Source of the DNA: Diprion similis
Lineage: Eukaryota; Arthropoda; Insecta; Hymenoptera; Diprionidae
Reading direction: 5' to 3'
NCBI RefSeq assembly: GCF_021155765.1
Contig: NC_060105.1
Coordinates: 5,764,001-5,828,000, forward strand
Length of the DNA: 64,000 nucleotides
This document shows, piece by piece, positions 61,438 to 64,000 of this stretch. The notes beneath the pieces were generated by a model that did no database searches, was not told the origin of the DNA, and saw nothing but the letters and a program-made list of their open reading frames with translations. A program made the translations under genes and the position numbers. Numbering within the stretch: the stretch's first letter is position 1; the number at the start of each line of letters is the position of its first letter.

Positions 61438-62495
61438 CTAGAAACAACAACTTCGCCCATTCAAATCAATCTGCCTCTCCCTAGCCATGCGAAAGTTTAT
61501 AATAAGAATACCTATCCATGCGAACAAATTAAACCAACTGGTTGTAATAGCTAACTGCAAGGATAAACCAGTATTGATTTCATCCCCGCGTCTCCAGTTA
61601 TTAGCATCTGGCTGTAGATAATCCATATAATCAAACACGGCTCCACAAGATAAGCGATTATGAATCACCTGAAAAGTTGAGGCTTCTGTCAGTAATAATA
61701 CTTTTGCAGTTCATAAAACTGAGGTGCAGGTGGCACCCATTTACTATGCTTTTCTCTTTCGTTCTGATTGACGATTGAAATAGATTTATATTGCTTACAG
61801 AATACTATGAAGGCCACAGTACCTGAACTTCACGACCACTCGATCCCAAAAGTTGAACCATATTCCTTCGATATTGATTGCAGGTTTTATAGTACCCATC
61901 AGTTAACAATACAGCATGTGATAGCGAGAGAAAAAAGATCAACACTCCTAAAAATGCAGCTAAAAACCATTGCTTACAAATGGTTCTCCGTTTCGGTCCC
62001 ACCACGACGACATTTCCTTGCTGTGCCCTGAGGAATCACATTATTTGTTTATTTCGAGTTTGCTGCATTTTATAACGTATCAAACTAAATTTAATTTATC
62101 AGATGTTTATTGCAGAGTTAACGTGTCATGTACCTATGTCCAGATGAAGTTGTCGTTTGAATCTGCTTAGGATCCCCTAAGTTTCTGCTAATGCATGTTC
62201 TGTAACCATGATAAATCCCAAGAACCAGTCCGACAATCAGTACCGGAACTAGACCATATGATGTGAAATGGCACAGTTTAACATCACCCCCCATAAAAGT
62301 ACTAAATGTGTTGACACTATACAAAATACACCCACAATCCACGTTGATACAAACATTCAGAGTCCAGGCCCAATGCTGCCACACTATGAGAAGACAAATT
62401 ATGGCTGTTGTTGACAAGATTGCAGAGACCGAATACAAAACTGCAAGTTTCCTTTCAGCTTGTTCACTTTTTGCATATAATTCGACACTCGCCAT
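61438..62495 (-). CDS. Four-pass membrane protein, TMEM179-like
   Basis: Exons 62495-62134, 62027-61823 and 61668-61438; 798 nt, 265 aa, GT-AG and in frame. Four hydrophobic segments are visible: about residues 17-42 (YSVSAILSTTAIICLLIVW), 80-97 (LVPVLIVGLVLGIYHGY), 140-160 (FLAAFLGVLIFFLSLSHAVLL) and 230-250 (WFNLFAWIGILII). The loop after TM1 contains CGCILY and a KLCHF motif; a second loop has CNQYRR and LSCGAVFDYMD. The arrangement of TMs and Cys-containing loops resembles the TMEM179/TMEM179B family, of poorly known function. The similarity is remembered, not computed. Both termini look cytoplasmic. The start is the first Met before TM1. It is convergent with AAK1. Confidence 0.7.
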
Positions 62496-64000
62496 GTTTC
62501 AAGTATTCTAAACATTAGTTGGTACAGTCGAATTCAGACTCGCATTGTACATAGATCGCCTACAATTTGAAATTAAATATGCAATCACAAAATCATCGTT
62601 TTCACTATTTTCTTTACACTGTACTTTTTATTTATCTATATGTAATTATTTTTCAGAACTTTGGTTTCCTCAGAAAATTCAAAAGTCGTGTATTTCCACG
62701 AAAACTGAGCTGAATGTTTTTCTTTGAAAAGGAGAGAACCGTACTAAACGTTGCCAAGAAACTGAGGGTACAGTTTATATTAAACAGAGTCCATACCAGT
62801 GTCTGCGACGCTAAATGCAGAACACGATAACTACCAATTAATTTTGCTACACAAATACACAGCACGTCAGAAATGGAATACAAAATAACTATTCACCACC
62901 TTAGATTAATTCCAGAGCAGGAAAAAGGAAATTTTGTTGTGTCTTATAATTTGAATATTTTCGAATTATATAATAAATATGGTCATCAGCTTCAGTTTTT
63001 AAGTTGCAGATATGTTATTCTCAAATAATATTTAGTAATTAATAATAGTCTACATGAAACGCTTCACTTAATATTCACTTCTGCTTCTGGAAAGTGGTGT
63101 ATTAAATTTACCGAAGGTTTTAGTTTATTGATTGTACCAGTAACACATCGCATGCACACTTTTAAATCGAAATTATTCCGACAGTATTGCAATTTTCACA
63201 CTGCAACTTAGCTTCCATTGAGTGAGTGACTGCATAATAAATTTGGTGACACAGCGCAGGAAAATTTCGAACTATTCGGAATAACAAGTGTGTGGTTCAA
63301 AGCTGAGTAAACTATACTACTCCACAGACTGAGATAGTACTGGCTAGTGCGTCGAAGATAGCTGAAAATATTCAACTATTTGTCAAGTGTGATATACATA
63401 CGAGTGTACATGGTATAGTATGAATTATTATTTAATATTTATTAACTGCGTACCTTAGGGCACATATAATACTCTATATTCATACTACAAGTTGTGATAA
63501 ATTTATTTGGCGCGGAACGCAATGGCATTTATTATTCGATTGATAATCGAGCACCAAAACAACACAAAAGTTTTGATTTCTCATGAATAAGATTGAAATT
63601 CTGGCACAGATTGTTTATTCCGCTTTCTACACTGCACAATGCTTGGAAATTTAAATACGTTAAATGATGTCAAAACGTTTTATACGGTTTCTATACTGTA
63701 GGTACATGGTATCAGGTCAACCCACATGATCAGATAAACGTAGATAAGATTAAGAGCCATGCTTGATGATTATAATAAAATTATGACTTAAGATTTAATT
63801 TTGTTTCTAACAAAGATCCAAGGGAGCACAATACAAGTAAAATGCACATGCGGATTTTGAATTTGAAATTAAATTTTCTTATTGCAATATTAATGGGTAA
63901 TCGACGTCACAGTTATGTTACATTATGTCGCATGGCTCGATCCAATATCAGAATAAAATATATTCAGTTTGAGTACAACCCCAATTATATTTTATTTACA
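62496..64000. other. Upstream of the TMEM179-like gene, no gene seen
   Basis: AT-rich sequence, probably 5' flank or first non-coding exon and intron of the minus-strand gene. A minus open frame at 62653-62883 contains hydrophobic stretches but no splice link or recognised family was found. Confidence 0.5.

Noticed and set aside
62653-62883. 76-codon hydrophobic minus open frame upstream of the TMEM179-like gene
   Set aside because: Lies beyond a complete first coding exon and shows no splice link; not supported as an extra exon.

Overview
This is a eukaryotic, AT-rich, intron-containing nuclear window that fits an insect. The gene models and protein details look hymenopteran-like, but the order is a low-confidence inference. 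Evidence: GT-AG introns, AATAAA poly(A) signals, abundant microsatellites (CT/GA, TA, AAT), two MITE-like elements, and proteins that match metazoan families across several exons with intact reading frame. No rRNA, tRNA, CRISPR array or prokaryotic operon was seen.

Layout. (1) About 1-23000, plus strand: the 3' part of CaMKII. The kinase exons lie upstream of the window. Inside it are three candidate phase 1-1 linker cassette exons (3175-3324, 6878-7015, 7734-7904), the hub (association) domain exons (11483-13438), and a long AT-rich, repeat-rich downstream region that is probably 3' UTR plus intergenic DNA. (2) 27304-33563, minus: a full 15-exon DCAF6/NRIP gene (WD40 receptor of the CUL4-DDB1 ubiquitin ligase, 814 aa). 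(3) 33564-37980: GC-rich promoter-like patches, poly(C) tracts and two unassigned minus-strand exon candidates. (4) 37981-39936, plus: mitochondrial ribosomal protein S31 (7 exons, 377 aa). (5) 40788-43604, minus: SNAPC4, uninterrupted, 938 aa, with the family's 4.5 Myb repeats. (6) 44115-57521, plus: Numb-associated kinase (AAK1/BMP2K family), 13 exons, 1442 aa, head-to-head with SNAPC4 across about 510 bp. (7) 61438-62495, minus: a four-TM protein resembling TMEM179, 3 exons, 265 aa.

How the genes relate. There is no operon; neighbours are convergent (CaMKII/DCAF6, MRPS31/SNAPC4, AAK1/TMEM179-like) or divergent (SNAPC4/AAK1). Three promoter regions (near 34030, 37540 and 43840) each carry an NRF-1/EWG-type GCGCATGCGC palindrome. 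Exon models were built by hand from splice consensus and phase. The full-length totals (DCAF6 2445 nt, MRPS31 1134 nt, AAK1 4329 nt, TMEM179-like 798 nt) and the CaMKII hub tail are divisible by three or phase-consistent, which supports the joins.

Most interesting observations: an open frame running from ATG 11383 directly into the CaMKII hub exon with a Cys-rich hydrophobic start, which would give a hub-only protein like vertebrate alphaKAP; three symmetric linker cassettes, one flanked by CU-repeat tracts; a long hairpin (2729-3101) just upstream of the first cassette; and a G-quadruplex-prone tract about 200 nt after the CaMKII stop.
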